A stretch of 64,000 bases of DNA from Strongylocentrotus droebachiensis. Lineage: Eukaryota > Echinodermata > Echinoidea > Camarodonta > Strongylocentrotidae. Positions 35,736-49,100 of the stretch are shown here, in pieces. The first letter of the stretch is position 1. Each line of letters begins with the position of its first letter. The DNA lies in NCBI GenBank assembly GCA_035222895.1, contig JAVYIG010006858.1, positions 1 to 64,000 on the forward strand. The letters are read 5' to 3'. The notes under the pieces were generated by a model. The model made no database searches and had not been told where the DNA came from. It saw nothing but the letters and a program-made list of their open reading frames with translations. The translations under genes were made by a program, and so were the position numbers.

Positions 35736-36109
35736 TATTGCTCGGTTAACAGTTATCCAGATAAAGTTGACGCCTCGCCGATGACTAGCAATGGTCGAGG
35801 TATGGTAACAACAGATACAATCATACCAAGCAGAAAACCCTAACTGATTTATATTTTCGTTATTCCCATAACACGACGCAATGGGTGCAAAGGGAGCGTG
35901 CCCCGGGGAAAAAATTAATTATTTAGGAGTTACTTCCTGATCAGCAACGATGTTGGGAATTTCATGTATCACATTCAATTTTATTGAGAAGGAGACAAAC
36001 GTTATTTAAAATTAATTTTATTTATATTTCTGATTTTTTTCTTCTTCTTCTTCAATCGTTCTCTTTGAACTATTTCATCCTTTTATCCATGTTAATTGTT
36101 TTTCCTCGT

Positions 36110-38890
36110 TATATTTGTGAGGAACCCGTAAAGTGTAATAAAACAGCGCTACTTTGTACAAAATGTAATCAAAGGATATTATTTTATGTGGAGATGTATC
36201 TCCCAACAATATGATGATAAAACTGAACAATTTGACAACTGGCAATGTCCCAAATGTATTTTGCAAGAAATGCCGCCTTGGAATGTACAGTTGAGGATAT
36301 AGTAATAATAGAGATGGGAACTTGAATCAAACAAATTCTGTTGATATAGATATTGACTTAAGTACGAATACCTGTACCTCTATAAATGACTTTCCAAAGG
36401 GTAAAGGATTGATACTTGCACATTTAAATATTCGACGTCTTAGAAATGAGGTGGATGATTTGCAATTTTATTTGAAACAAAATCCGTACGAAATTCTGAC
36501 GTTGTCAGAAACATGGCTAAGTGAAAACATTTGTAATTCATTGTTACTAATGGATGAGTATCATTTTGAAAGACCTGATAGAGATGAAAAGGGAGGAGGA
36601 GTTGGATGTTTTATACAAAAGAGTATATCATACATTAGACGACCTGATCTTGAAGACCGTGAGTTAGAAATTATGTGGCTAGAGATAAGACTACACAATC
36701 ACAAATCAAAAAATCTTGGAATTGTATATCGTTCCCCTAACAGTAGTAGTGCATTTTTCATTAACCTAGAAATTAATTTAGAAAATAAATATACGTTATG
36801 AAATGATATTGTGATATTAGGCGATTTAAATTGCAATAGGCTAACTCATGATAACCTTTCAAAGCAGAGAAATGATCTTTGTGAAAATATGCATTTGTCT
36901 CAGCTGATAAGGACCCCGACACGTATAACGGTTATTAGTACAACCCTTATTGATCTAATTTTTGTGTCAAATAATTTGAAATCACTGAAAAGTGACACAC
37001 AGTCTATCGGTCTAATGATCACTTAGACCATGTAAGTCATCATTTATTGATTTACCTTGTATTAAAAGTAAAACCACCACCCTCCATAATTATGTTCAGT
37101 GAGTACCTACCGTTCATTTAGATACTTTGATTGGAATTCTTTTAAAAATGATGTTTAGGATATAAACTGGGATAATTTGTACTTAAACAATTAAAATGTT
37201 AATAATATCTAGAATATTTGCAAACGTAAATTCAAAGACATTTGTGATCTTCATGTATCGTTTGTCACTAAGAAAACGTTCTAGGGGATCACCTTGGATT
37301 ACTAACGAATATTTATGTATCGCAAGAAATAGGAATTATTTACAGACGACTGGGAAAAGTTTGACGAATTCAGAAATAGGGCAAATGCACTGAGCAAGAA
37401 GTTAGAGAAACAATAGTATAAGAAGTTTTGCATTGGAAATGGTAATGATAAGAAAAAGTCCTGGAGAGTACTCAAAAACTTACTCCCAAAGAAGGATGCC
37501 AATTCTGAATATAACATTCTTGTAAATGACCAAATTTTAGTAAAGAAAGGGAAGGTATCAAAAATGTTTACTGAAAGTTTTGATAATATTCAAAGCCAAT
37601 AACAGAAGCTAATGATTCTCATCTCAAAATAAATGCATTGGAAATATTAACGCAAACAGAACATAATTTCAAATTTACAGAGATCAAAGAATATTTTGTA
37701 TTAAAAGAGCTACTCAAGCTTTAGGTTTCAAAAGCAGTTGGTATTGATGATCTTCCTCCAAAGCTAATTAAAATAGCTGCCCCACATATTGCTAGAGTCT
37801 TAACAGTATTGTTCAATTGTTCATTTTCAAAAGGGTACTTTCTTCATGAATTCAAATTTGCTTTAAAAAAAAAAACTTTTCATAAAGGTGAAAACAAAAT
37901 GCATTTAAATAACTACCGACCTGTTTCTGTTCTCCCTACGATTTCGAAGTTATTTGAGAAGGCTGTCCACAACCAGGTATATACCAACTTAAACAAACAT
38001 TCTTTTTTAAGTGAACGTCAATCAGGGTTTAGACCCGGGCAGTCAACTCTAACATTCTTGACTGAAATAGTCGAAGGTTTACTTGATGATATTGACAGAG
38101 GTCTGGTCACTGGAGCCATTTTTCTTGACCTGAAAAAGGCTTTCGACGTTATACCACACCGCTTGATTCTTCAGAAAATGTTATTGTATGGTTGAACTTC
38201 AGTGGTTTGAGTCATATCTATATCCAACAGGCAAAACTGTGTATTCTTGCAATGAACGAAGAGTGATTTTCCAACTGTGAAATCAGGGACTCTACAAGGA
38301 TCAATTCTGGGGCCATTTACTTTTTGGCTCTTCGTGAATGATATTTGTAATGAACAACTCTATTCTAAGACAAAGATTTCCATATATGAAGAGTTTAATT
38401 CCAAAAGGAGCTAAATGCATTGTTGTAACTTCAGAGAAAGTAGAATTTGTTCACTAGATTTTGTACAGGCGTCTACGGAAAAGTGATATTAGAAGGTGCA
38501 TTTTTCATAATTGTTCACAAAATATAGGTAAATACTTCTGTTGAAAGACGGGCTTTGAAGTAAACAATGTTCTGATATCCATAACTCAATTGTCATAAAA
38601 AGTGTATTTAGCTCCTTTTGGAATTAAAGTCTTCATGTGCAGATGACACGGCAGTGTTTCATCATGGAAATCATTATAAAGTTCGTAAATAAAACCCCAA
38701 AAATGCTTTTGGTTCTAAAAGAACAATTCAAAATAATAATATTTGTATTCATTACAATACTCGACTCAGTCGAAAGTATTTAATATATAGGTGTAACACT
38801 AGACAAAATGTCTAACGTGGTCGCTACATATAATAGAATTAGTTAAGAAAGTATCGAGTACGATTGCCTGCATTTAGATGGATACGCTAT
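36110..38890 (+). mobile_element. LINE with PHD-like finger, APE endonuclease and RT, broken
   Basis: Plus strand: a PHD-like zinc finger (LLCTKCNQ then after a frameshift DNWQCPKCI, 36118-36290); an APE endonuclease with LAHLNIRRLRNEVDDL, LSETWLS, GGGVGCFIQ and IVYRSPNSS (36322-36801) and LGDLNCNR (36820 on); RT with NNYRPVSVLPTISKLFEKA, RQSGFRPGQST and AIFLDLKKAFDVI (37900-38160), then GTLQGSILGPF near 38290; and a tail with IGVTLD near 38790. Many frameshifts and stops make it inactive. A MITE splits its catalytic box at about 38385-38635. Confidence 0.88.
38385..38636. mobile_element. MITE inserted in the RT catalytic box
   Basis: About 34-bp inverted ends: ATGAAGA, one variable base, then TTTAATTCCAAAAGGAGCTA, repeated complemented at the right end. 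The coding flanks are KISIY on the left and ADDTAVFH on the right, so it split the Y(A)DD codons. A 4-bp ATAT/ATGT target duplication is possible. Confidence 0.85.
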
Positions 38891-38929
38891 TTTATTTCCC
38901 GTAAGAATTTTATTGACTTGACTTAAATG

Positions 38930-39640
38930 CCGTCCTCGCAGGCCAAGGGCCTCGATCGTACGCGTAATGGCTTCTGTATGGTGATGGTATGCCAAGTATT
39001 TCTGTCTGCAGCTAGTCTTGATGCATCTGTTAGCCTAGCTTGTTATCGATCTTGCTTTGCAGTCCTCTCATATTCAGTTAAGCTATCTTTTGGATGGACG
39101 GCCTCTGTGTCGACCTCCTGTGAGATTTGCTTGTACATCAATTTTGGGGTATATTGTGGGTTTCATTCTTAGGACGTGTCCAAAATATTTGAGTCTTTTA
39201 GTGGAGACTTTTTCCATAACATCTTAATCGAGGTTGAGGGATTCTTTGATGTGTGTGTTTCGGATCTTGTTAATGCTACGGTCACAAGGATTCGTACGAA
39301 CGATAATTTCGTACGAATCTCCCTGTTTTTCCATTGTCTTCCCGAATTTCCATTGTCTGAAAATCGTTCGTACGGCGTTCGTAGCAGTTCGTAATGGCAT
39401 TTGTGACCGAGGCTTTAGTCTTGTCACCCCCATTGTGCAACGGAAGCCTGTTGCTATCTTCTTTTCTAAATGTCCAGGATTCTGCCCCATAAAGCAGTAT
39501 TGAGAGGATGAGTGGTTGATGCAGTTGCATCTTCGGGTGGCTACTAATGCTTTTTGATGTCCAGATGTTATTGAGCCTTTGGAAAGCTGCCCCTGCTTTC
39601 CTGATGCGATTCTTAATGCAGGGGCGGATCCAGCTTTTTA
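38930..39640 (-). mobile_element. LINE C-terminal fragment, minus strand
   Basis: Read on the minus strand: AGAAFQRLNNIWTSKSISSH, LSILLYGAESWTF and SINKIRNTHIKESL. LYGAE.W is a typical RT C-terminal motif. It is interrupted by a 131-bp MITE. Confidence 0.8.
39279..39409. mobile_element. 131-bp MITE with CGGTCACAA ends
   Basis: It starts CGGTCACAAGGATTCGTACG and ends TGGCATTTGTGACCG; it is rich in TTCGTACGAA words. A related longer sequence lies at about 53590-53945 (TTCGTACGAACG, ATTTGTGACACC). It interrupts the LINE fragment 38930-39640. Confidence 0.7.
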
Positions 39641-39884
39641 TAAAGGGGGGGGTTGGGGTGGTATGCGAGGGAGCGTAGCGACCGAGTCCAAGCGAGCGGA
39701 GCGAGCGAGGGGGGAGGGTGTGGGAGGGGGGTGTCCCCCCTCCCACAGTAGGGAAAATTTTTGAAAATCTGTGTGTGAAAACGGCGTTTTCTTGCGATAA
39801 GATTTTAAAAAATGGTCCCCGGATTTTTTTTTTTGGGGGGGGGTTGCAACCCCCCCAACCCCCCCCCCTAGATCCGCCACTGTA
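39617..39884. mobile_element. hAT-end-like short element, G/C-run rich
   Basis: The left end is CAGGGGCGGATCCAG and the right end complements to CAGTGGCGGATCTAG. The inside is dominated by G runs, C runs and GAGCGAGCGAGG. No matching 8-bp flank was found. Confidence 0.6.
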
Positions 39885-40325
39885 GTGTCACTCTTTTCTT
39901 ATACGACCGCATTTAAACTATTGTAATTCAATATGGGGAAACACTTCCAAACAAAATCTAACAAAGTTGCAAAAATTACAAAATAGATATGCACGATTAA
40001 TTCTTATTTAAGTTCGAATATTTTACACCCCAAAATAATAATGAGTAAATTTAAATGGCAAGGACAGGAACAAAATCAAATATCAGATATGCATTTTGGT
40101 TTTCAAAATCATCAATTACCTATCACCACTATATCTAAATCCATGTATTATATAGTAAAAAACCGGTATAATATAGGATTTCCCGGCCAAATTCGCGAGT
40201 TTGTCATTCAAATTAATTTGTCTTGCATTCAAATTCGACGGTTTTAGTGCAGTCAGGTATATCTCGGGTTTATATTCCCTTTTCTAGTTTTCAAATCTAT
40301 GGAATTTTCGTTAGAATATACGTAC

Positions 40326-40900
40326 ACTGTCGCTCATATAGTTGGAATATTTTTGCTTTACCCCAATTTATGGATTTTTTATTTTTTTTAAATTAAAAAT
40401 AATAGATCTAGATTATATATAGTATACATTCTCAGATTGTATTAAATAATAATTTGACAATGTGTGTTATGCGTGACTGCTAAAGCATGTGAATGCTACT
40501 ATGCTTATCAATTAGGGGACCTACGCCCTTGAGTCATAAATGACATTAATGTGGATTAATGCCCCACAAAAGGGCACTAATATAGCACATCGACACGGTT
40601 TTGATCCTGGGGCCTCACAGTCACGAGGACATTGCTATGTCACTAAACCATGACTGTACGCATCGGGGGCTAGGGTAGGGGGCAGTTTCCATAAATAAAA
40701 AACAAAACAGAAAATGCAATAAATTTTCAATAATTTATTGCATTTTACCCCGGTCCCCAACATAAAAAAAATCCTCTGGACGGCCATGCATTATGGCTCA
40801 AGGCATGGGCAAACAGAGGATTTTTTATGTTGGGAACCGGGGTAAAATGCAATAAATTATTGAAAATTTATTGCATTTTCTTTGTTAATGAACAATATGC
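40326..40900. repeat. Dispersed repeat, copy 2, with long inverted arms
   Basis: Second copy of 33596-34080. At its end 40711-40778 and 40814-40879 are near-perfect inverted arms of about 67 bp around a 35-bp loop; each arm contains a smaller palindrome with GCAATAAATT. Confidence 0.85.
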
Positions 40901-43091
40901 TTCTTTCGCTATTTAGTCATTCGATTTGGGACAAAACGATTTTCTGACAACGCGACGGTGTACTTCTAGTATTCTAATTCATTTGTAGCATTCAAATTAG
41001 CACTTTGTGCACTTAAATTGATGGTCAATATACATTTCTCGTTTATTACACACTTTTTATAGCTCATTCATTTTCTTTCAAGATTGTTTTTTCATGTGTA
41101 TTTCATCATATTTCATTTTCTTGCATTTATACAGTTATACTTTTTCGATTTATCTGATATTCATAAGCATTTAAGTTTGATTGTTAAAAAGAAAAAAACA
41201 ACTTGCATCTACGGACCTGATGGTCTCAGTATATTTGTAAATGTTCATTTAAGGAAGTTGTTTGTTTTTAATATGTTTCATCATAAATTTATCATAATTT
41301 CATCATACAATATTACAATATTGTGACTGGGGTAGGGACTAGAGTCAACAATTTGAACATGATTCATTATTTAGCCATGTCTGTAGCCATCGATCTGCTG
41401 GCGGGCAAGTAAACTATGAAACTCTTAAAAAAAACAGAGGGGTGTGCTGGGTATAAGAGACGATGTGAATTACTTTTGTACAATTCCGAGTCTATAGTAA
41501 AAAGGGGCAATTGAGGGTACCCCCACCTTTCCCAGGTATATGAACATGTCCGTGCAGAAATGCCATATCCCTTGATTTCGCCCCTTCTTTACTTTATGAC
41601 TGACTCCACCCATCTGCATTGTCCTGAAAATAAATAAATGGATAACAGCTTAAACCCCAATGGCAAATCATGCATTTTAACTGCATTAATTAAAAACTGT
41701 AAAAGTTTGTTGCAATTCTTTCCCCTAACATTCCTAACTTGAATAAAAAATATTACGAATACGAATGACAGGTGTTAATTTGAATGATAAAAATTACGCT
41801 TCGACAAGTGAATATTAATTTGAGTGCTAGTTGAGCAGTTTCTAAATTGAATGACAGATCTATGAAACCCTTCGACCAAAATCCTAAATTAAATACAAAA
41901 ACTGGAAAATTGAATGATAATTGGCATGGCAAAGCCGATCTGCGCTAACTTAAATGCAAAGTAAATGAATTCGAATGACAAACACGTGAATTTGGCCGGG
42001 AAATCCTATGTTCTATTCTGCTCTAAGCAGTCCATTATTTATTCTAAAATGTAAAACAGTTTTTTAAATGAAAACATTAGTGGTTTCAGGGGCTAAATTA
42101 CATAATAAATCATCCTGTAATATTCAAAACTGTAAGTCTCTGCTAAGTTTTAAAAAGTGTTTTCAAACTTTTCAGCTTTATTTTTTAACATCTGTTCACG
42201 TTACTTTAACCTTTATTAATCATATTTAATTTAGTTTTCTCAATTTGATATTTTTGTTTTCCTTTTTTCTTTCTTATAATTGTTTATGTGTATTGTTATG
42301 TTACCTATATTGAATCTTTTTTTCCTTTTTCTTATTTATATCAATTTGAGTTGAACTATTGTTTATGCCATGTATATTTTTACCTTCGGATGTATGTTTT
42401 GAATTCATGTGTACATATATTTTGTACGTGAATTGAGGGCTTTCTGGGAGAGCAGGTCGAGAAATGAACTTGAAATAAAACCACCCTCTTGAATAGAAAC
42501 TAGAAAATATTAATAAATGAATAACGATGAGCCTCGAAAAGGGAAGTAACTTTGTACAAATAAGTCCTACTCGGCTTTCCCGCGTCATGGTGTGGAGATA
42601 TGACCTTGATTGAGGCTTTGTTTCCCTGATAATCACAATAGCATATTCAAGTGTCTTTTTGTCCGTGAAGCACATGACTGATTCACAAAGAGAAACCTGT
42701 TCGCGGTTCTACGACGAATGTGTTATCAAAAATATGATTTATTTCACTTCGCGCGGTACACCTCATCATGCCTCAGTAGCTCTCGTACATGAACGTACCA
42801 CCACCCTCTGTTTAGGGGTGTTAACCCACAAGAAGGAAGTACATTGACTCTAATTTGATACACGGCATAATCGACTTCCTTTTTAATACTCAGTCACAAT
42901 AATTGAGAACTGGAATCAGATCACGGGCCATTCCAAGCTGCTCTGTCGTACCAGGGTATACAGCCCTAATAGATATAATTCCAAGTGCAATCTGTTCTGT
43001 TATGTGTACACAGAAGGGAATTTAGATATTCAATATTGGACTTCACTATTGGGCACTGCATCTCACTCTGTGTGTTCTTGTGATATTGACA
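40900..43091. other. Intergenic DNA upstream of gene 2
   Basis: AT-rich. I see no exon or strong repeat. The gene 2 promoter should be in the last part; no clear TATA box or initiator could be fixed by eye. Confidence 0.45.
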
Positions 43092-43170
43092 ATGTCTGGG
43101 GATACAATACTTGGATGGTTTAGGGTGTTCCTGCCTCTTACTCTGATATGGATTCTTTCGTATTCAACAG
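43092..43170 (+). CDS. Gene 2 first coding exon: signal peptide
   Basis: ATG with A at -3, then 26 codons: MSGDTILGWFRVFLPLTLIW and ILSYST, a short N-region, a hydrophobic core and a polar end, as in a secretion signal. The donor GTTTGT leaves phase 1, giving V at the junction with the CTLD-a exon (45572). It is too short to appear as an ordinary long reading frame; it was found by matching phase and hydrophobicity. Confidence 0.75.
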
Positions 43171-46100
43171 GTTTGTATTAACTTACTGGATATTCCTTCT
43201 ATTCTATTTCTAGAGGCATGTGTTTGCCAATGAAATTCAAAAGTGTCCACAGTAGATAGTGATAGTCTCAATAAACAGCCAGAAAAATAATAAAGCAGTT
43301 GCGAATTACAGTTTTTAAATTTACAATCATTCCAAATGTCATGTTGACGAAAACCTGACCGACTTACTGATAATGAACTCTAACAGTGATTGACAGTAAA
43401 TTCCCCCAACCATTTTTGAATTTTCCCAACCGTTTTTCCATGAAAAAAAGACATAACACAGGCTATTAAAAATCTTCCAACACTTAAATGTCTGTAATGG
43501 TATGTAGAGCCAATTGCCTTGTGACGATTAACATTCACCTAAAATGTAAATAAATTGTAATAATATAGTATAGTATATAATATTCAGAATATAGTTGTTA
43601 TTCTTCAAAGTTCAAAAAAGGTTTTGTGAAATGACATGCACGCTTTATGATACAACTCATATAACCTGGGCGTAGGCATGGGGATATCAAGTTTGGGGGA
43701 TAATAAGGGAAATTAATGGATACAAATATATTAATCAATTGATAAATAGTGAGGCAATGACGTCTCAAACTGATAACCAAATTGGCAATTTGTGTAGTGA
43801 TTTCCATTGTTCAATACTTTTTCATACTTTAACAAAAAATCATAACTTCCTTATTAGTTGTCCAAATTTACTCAAACTTTTTTCGGTTAGTTTATCGGAT
43901 TTTTCTTGGAGTGGACTTGGTTTTTAACAACTTAGAGATTGAACATTTGACTAGTATTTGCCGAATGATATACAATACAGGTCATATTCTTGAAGATCTG
44001 AAAAAGTCGATATTTGTGCCAATTTCAAAGAAGCCTAAGGCAAGAGTATAGGAAGATTTCCGGACAATTAGCCTCATGAGTCATGTAACCAAGTTGCTCT
44101 TTAAGATCATTCTTAACAAAATAAAACAAAATCTAATTGACATTGAAGTAGGAAAGGAACAGATTTGTTTCAGACATCAAAGTGGTACTAGAGAAGCCAT
44201 ATTCTGTATGAGAATGATGACAGAAAGGTATATTGCAGTAAAAAAGAAATATATGTGTGCTTTATTGACTACTCTAAAGCATTCGACAAAATTAACCAGG
44301 ACAAACTAATTGAAAGCTTACAAACATTTATCTGGATGGTAAGAAAATACGTCTCATATTCTAACTTTAGCAGACAGCTGCCATCAATTTTTTTTTAAAG
44401 ATTACAGGTTACACAAAAATCGTCAGGGATGCGTAATGTCCCCAATTCTGTTGAACCTGTATACAGAGTTGGTATTAAGGGAAATTTAAGATATGAAAGG
44501 TGTTAGTATTGGGCCCGGGGGTTTATATATTAATAATTTACGTTTTGCTGATGATACTGCACTTTGCGGCCCAGAGAATGAAGAAATAGCTCGGAATTCA
44601 TTTCTGGCAATGAAGACTTATTCACAGATAGAAAGGTGAAATTTGCGCTTAGGTTCAGACTAGTAAATTTGTTTGTATGGTCTGTCCTTTTGTATGGAGC
44701 AGAAACATGGAAAAGCAAGGCCGTGGAAAATAGAATATCATCTTTTGAAATGTGAATTTACAGAAGAATGATAAAAATATCCTGGAAACGAATAAAAAAC
44801 AACAAAGAGATATTGCACATGGCAGGGCGTAAACAAATTACACTGGTAGGATTAGTTTAGGAATGAAAATTCAAATACTTTGGTAATGTCAAAATGTACC
44901 AAAGCTTCTTAAAGCCCCACTACACTACTTATAGCTACTTGCGCCCTCTATATAGCAAACAATGCCTAATCGGTGACCATTGGAGCTGATTTGTGAGATA
45001 ACCACCTGTCAGTGAATTTACAGGGAGGTCTAATCCCTCCTGGCCAAACTAGTGCAGAGGGGATTTAAAGGATGTGTTGGAGGGAAGGGTGGAACGAACT
45101 AGACCGAGAGAGACCCAGAATGGACTGGGAAGAATGTCAAGAACTGGAATGGACTAAAACTACAACAGTGCACCAGAATGGCAGAAGATAGAGTGAAATG
45201 GAGAGATGTTGCAATCAACCTCCAAACCGGGAGAAGTTACTTAGATAGATAGATAGAGGACCATGTAATTATAATAGCATAACTCAGTGGGTACAATTTG
45301 GTCCTATTTATGAAGCCAATGTAGCCATATCATTGTGAATACTGCTCTTCCTGCGGGCTCGAAAATTGGAAACTTCGGCATTTCCAAGTACCCATTGATT
45401 ACACCTGGGTGCATAGAGAGTGAGAAATGTGGGCAAGACATCTTGTCTAAGGATGTAAGCATCGAGCGAGGATCTAACCCGAGTCCTCTCGTATGACAGT
45501 CAGGAGCATTTACCAATATATGGGTTCATGAAGATTACCGTGTTGATGCTTTATATATTATTATCTTACAGTTGAATGCCAGGAGTGTTCCACATCAGGG
45601 TTGAATGTGTTTGGTGGCTATCAGTATGTCTTCTACCATGGTACTGATGGTGTCTTAAGGACATTCTCTGAAACGCGTGCACTTTGTCAAAGCTTAGGGG
45701 GTGACATGCCAATCATCACATCAGCTGAACAAAATGTACGTACGTACTTTTACCGTCTATTACATTATATATGTATCAGTTCTTATGGAGCAAAACGTGT
45801 AATTAAACACAATATATACATTTTCTAATGAAACGTTACATGCTAGTTCTATGAAGTATCAGGATTTCTGGCATCTTTTTACTTATTCAGACCAAATACG
45901 GTAGTGAAATGTTGCCAAGGCTAAAATCAACAAATCATATTCTCATTGCCAAGTGCTCTATGAACTTCAACTTTTCAAGAAACCCTTAAAGGGCCCATGA
46001 CATCGAAACACAAGTGTATTCCTGTTGGTGTGCAGTCCTGCATACATCTCATATTTTGATATGTAAACTTTTGAATTTGTTTCATAGATTTTTAAATATT

Positions 46101-49100
46101 TTTTGAAATATTTGTTTTTCAAACTTGCTAAGCTCCACCCAAAAAACCTCCAGATCTCATTCCCCTTGTGACATCATCTGTCAGTCATCAATGAGCTAAC
46201 TTGAGAAAGTGGCATGTAACTTTGCCAAAGGTGACCACCTGTTACAATACCACAAACAATAGCAAAATATAAGTTGCTTTGTCAGACATGTCAGACTAAA
46301 CTAATATTCTAGAATAGACGATGGTATGTAATTTTCTCCAGCTTAGCACACGTTCATAATATAATTGCATTCTTCCATACATAATGTACAATACATCATC
46401 ATTGCCTTTGTCTTCCTGGTGATGCTACAGCCCACTAAGGGCCCTAAGGCGGTCCCCTGGATGCTCATCTGACCGTAGTTATATATCTAAAACCTCTGAG
46501 CTTCCGGGGGCTCTGCCCCTAGACTCCCCGCCAATTAGTGACATGCCAGTGTCACAAATAAGGTATCTAAATAATTATCTGACCGTAATTTAATGCCTAC
46601 AAATCCTGAGCTTCCGGCTCAGCCCCTTGACCCCTGCCGGGGCGCGACTTTGCGTTTTACACCCTGGCCTGGACCTTTTCCCAATAAATTTCAAGGAACC
46701 GACTGGGAAAAGTCTATCCATGACAAGATATTGCGCGCGCACGTAGCTCTTCTGCAATGCTCAACGTACGTCCTATATGTCAGTGTCGCGGTACGCGGTA
46801 CATGTACTTTTGTATCGAGACGTACGAGTGAGAGAAAAACAACGAATAACAACAGAAGGAAATAGAGAAAAACAATAAATAATTAAAGAACAGAGAGGAA
46901 ACAAAGAATGTCATAAGCAGAGAGAGAAAACAAAAACTAACTTGAAAGAAAGAGAGAAATTAGAGAAGGAATTAATCAAAGTAAGGAAAGAGAGAAACCA
47001 AATAATATTATGGTTTATGTGGTTTAATTCCGCCTTCTTCAGGGTTTCAATTTTTGACGTGTATCCTACTTTCAAACCATTTGCTGATTCGGACCCCCCC
47101 CCCCCCTAACACACGTGTACACATATCGACACATACACAGACTACACTCGACATAATATGTGTAATGGTAATGTAATACATAAACTGTGATTTAAATATT
47201 GCACTCGTACCATTTTCTATTAGTGGGATCACGTCTTTCATTTGTTAAATTCATGTCATTTGTTTCTAAGACCTAATTTCTCTAATTCTCTTGACCCCTC
47301 TCCCTTCATATTTGTTTTCTAAGACCTCCCCCCCCCCCCCTCATTTCTCTTCATATTTGTTTTCTAAGACCCATTTCTCCCCCGCCCCCCCCCCCCATCT
47401 CTATTCATATTTGTTTTCTAAGACCTCTCTCTCTCGACCCACTCTCTCTCTCGTATGTATTTCTCAGACCCCTCTTTCTTTCTCTCTCATTAACCCCCTC
47501 TTCATATTTGTTTCTAAGGCCTCTCTCTCTCTCTTCATATTTGTTTCTAAGACCCCCCCCCCCCTCTCTTTCTCATTTCTTGATATTTGTTTCTAAGACC
47601 TCTCTCTCTCTAGCTCTCAATTCATGATATTTGTTTCTAAGACCCCCTCTCTTTCTCACTTCTTGAATTCATATTTGTTTCTAAGACCTCTGTCTCTCTC
47701 TCCCTTTCTCTCTTTCTCATTTTAAATTCATGATATTTGTTTATAAGACCTCTCTTTCTCTCTTTTTCCATTCATCACTTTGTCTAGTGTAATGTACAGA
47801 CACATAACATATAAAGGAAATTATACACCAGTTTTACATGAATTCATTTGCACTTTATTTACTGCTTTACATTCATATACTTTTTTTTTCGTGAAGGTAA
47901 TCTAATCCTTCAATGTCAGAGAAGTAATACAAAAGATACAGGAGTATGTGTATGCATAAATAGTTATATAAAGAAGAAATATGTAGTAAAAGTGAAAGCA
48001 AACAATAGTAGAAATTTGAACAGATAATTTGACAGTGTGTTAAGATTTAGATGCAAGAAATGACTATAAGAAATTTTTATTTGAAAATACATGCACATGT
48101 AGATAAAAAGAGATCTGAACATAGGCGGATTCATGGGCGCAGAGGCGTGCACCGCACTTTACTTTGGAGATAACGAACTGAATACACATAATAATGGATG
48201 ATACGTGAAAATATTTTTCTTCAGCGAGTAACAATATTTCACGTATTTCGCGAAAATTGATCATCCAATATTATAATTATTATTTAGATACTCCACAGAG
48301 ATATTGTGATTTATTCACCATTTTTTATAATATACTAGTACATGTACTTGTAAACTGCATCTTGGCAATTGAAGCTTGAAACGAGTGCAAATATGAAATT
48401 TCCCAAGCATTTATGTGGTGCTGGTGCACAACTAACATGAAAAGTTTAAAATGTTTGAATTTCAAGAAAACAGTAGGCCTACCGTAACACTAATATAATC
48501 ATTTACCTGTACAAAGTTGAACATCTAGAATTTACATATCCCAATCCAAGTTGTTACTTGAAGTTATTGTGACGTTACAATTATTGAAAACGAAGTAGTT
48601 ACTTGGATGGTGCAATTTGTAACATCAGAATAAAATTACATTCAACCAAACTAATGCAAAACCATAGAAACAAATTTACCAACACAACATGTAATAGTAT
48701 ATATCAGAGGTTTCTTCAATTGGGGTAATTTGTTTTTTTTATCAGAAACAGCATTAAAAAAATTGCCTGCAATATTGTTTTGAGTTTTTACGGCGCCGTC
48801 AATATAAAATATGAATATTTACGTCATTCATGTTGAAGCAAGACAAGTCTTTATTTGCCAATTGAAAATGGTGGAAATCACATTTGCAGTTGTAGATCTA
48901 GACCCTCCTCCCCCCTACCACTACCAGTATTTTTTTTTACTTTTACATGAAAATGTCTTGTCATTGGACAGTTTTGATTTTGATATGCAACAGAAAGAGG
49001 ATTGCTAAACCAATACCTTGAAGAGCACATATTTCTTCGCTGTCGGGCAGGTTCTCATTACCCTCCATGTGGTGCGAGAAGACTCTGCAAACTCGCTCAT

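Larger units (their letters stand above)
32436..36110. other. Intergenic DNA between gene 1 and the PHD/APE LINE
   Basis: It holds an AATTC repeat (32520-32550), interstitial telomeric repeat (32800-32850), a dispersed repeat at 33596-34080 (second copy 40326-40900), a degenerate minisatellite (34455-34665) and a LINE 3' end (35490-35735). No host gene is supported. Confidence 0.6.

Noticed and set aside
39579..39880. Proline/glycine-rich frames
   Set aside because: They are produced by G and C runs in a short hAT-like element.
39617..39884. 8-bp target duplication for the short hAT-like element
   Set aside because: The flanks TCTTAATG and TAGTGTCA do not match, so only the end similarity is claimed.
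31661..43091. A tyrosine kinase domain downstream of the Tie-like part
   Set aside because: No glycine loop, HRD, DFG or kinase-like exon was found; the reading frames here are LINE or repeat DNA.
47291..47596. 101-codon frame rich in P, S and L
   Set aside because: It is the translation of the pyrimidine minisatellite.
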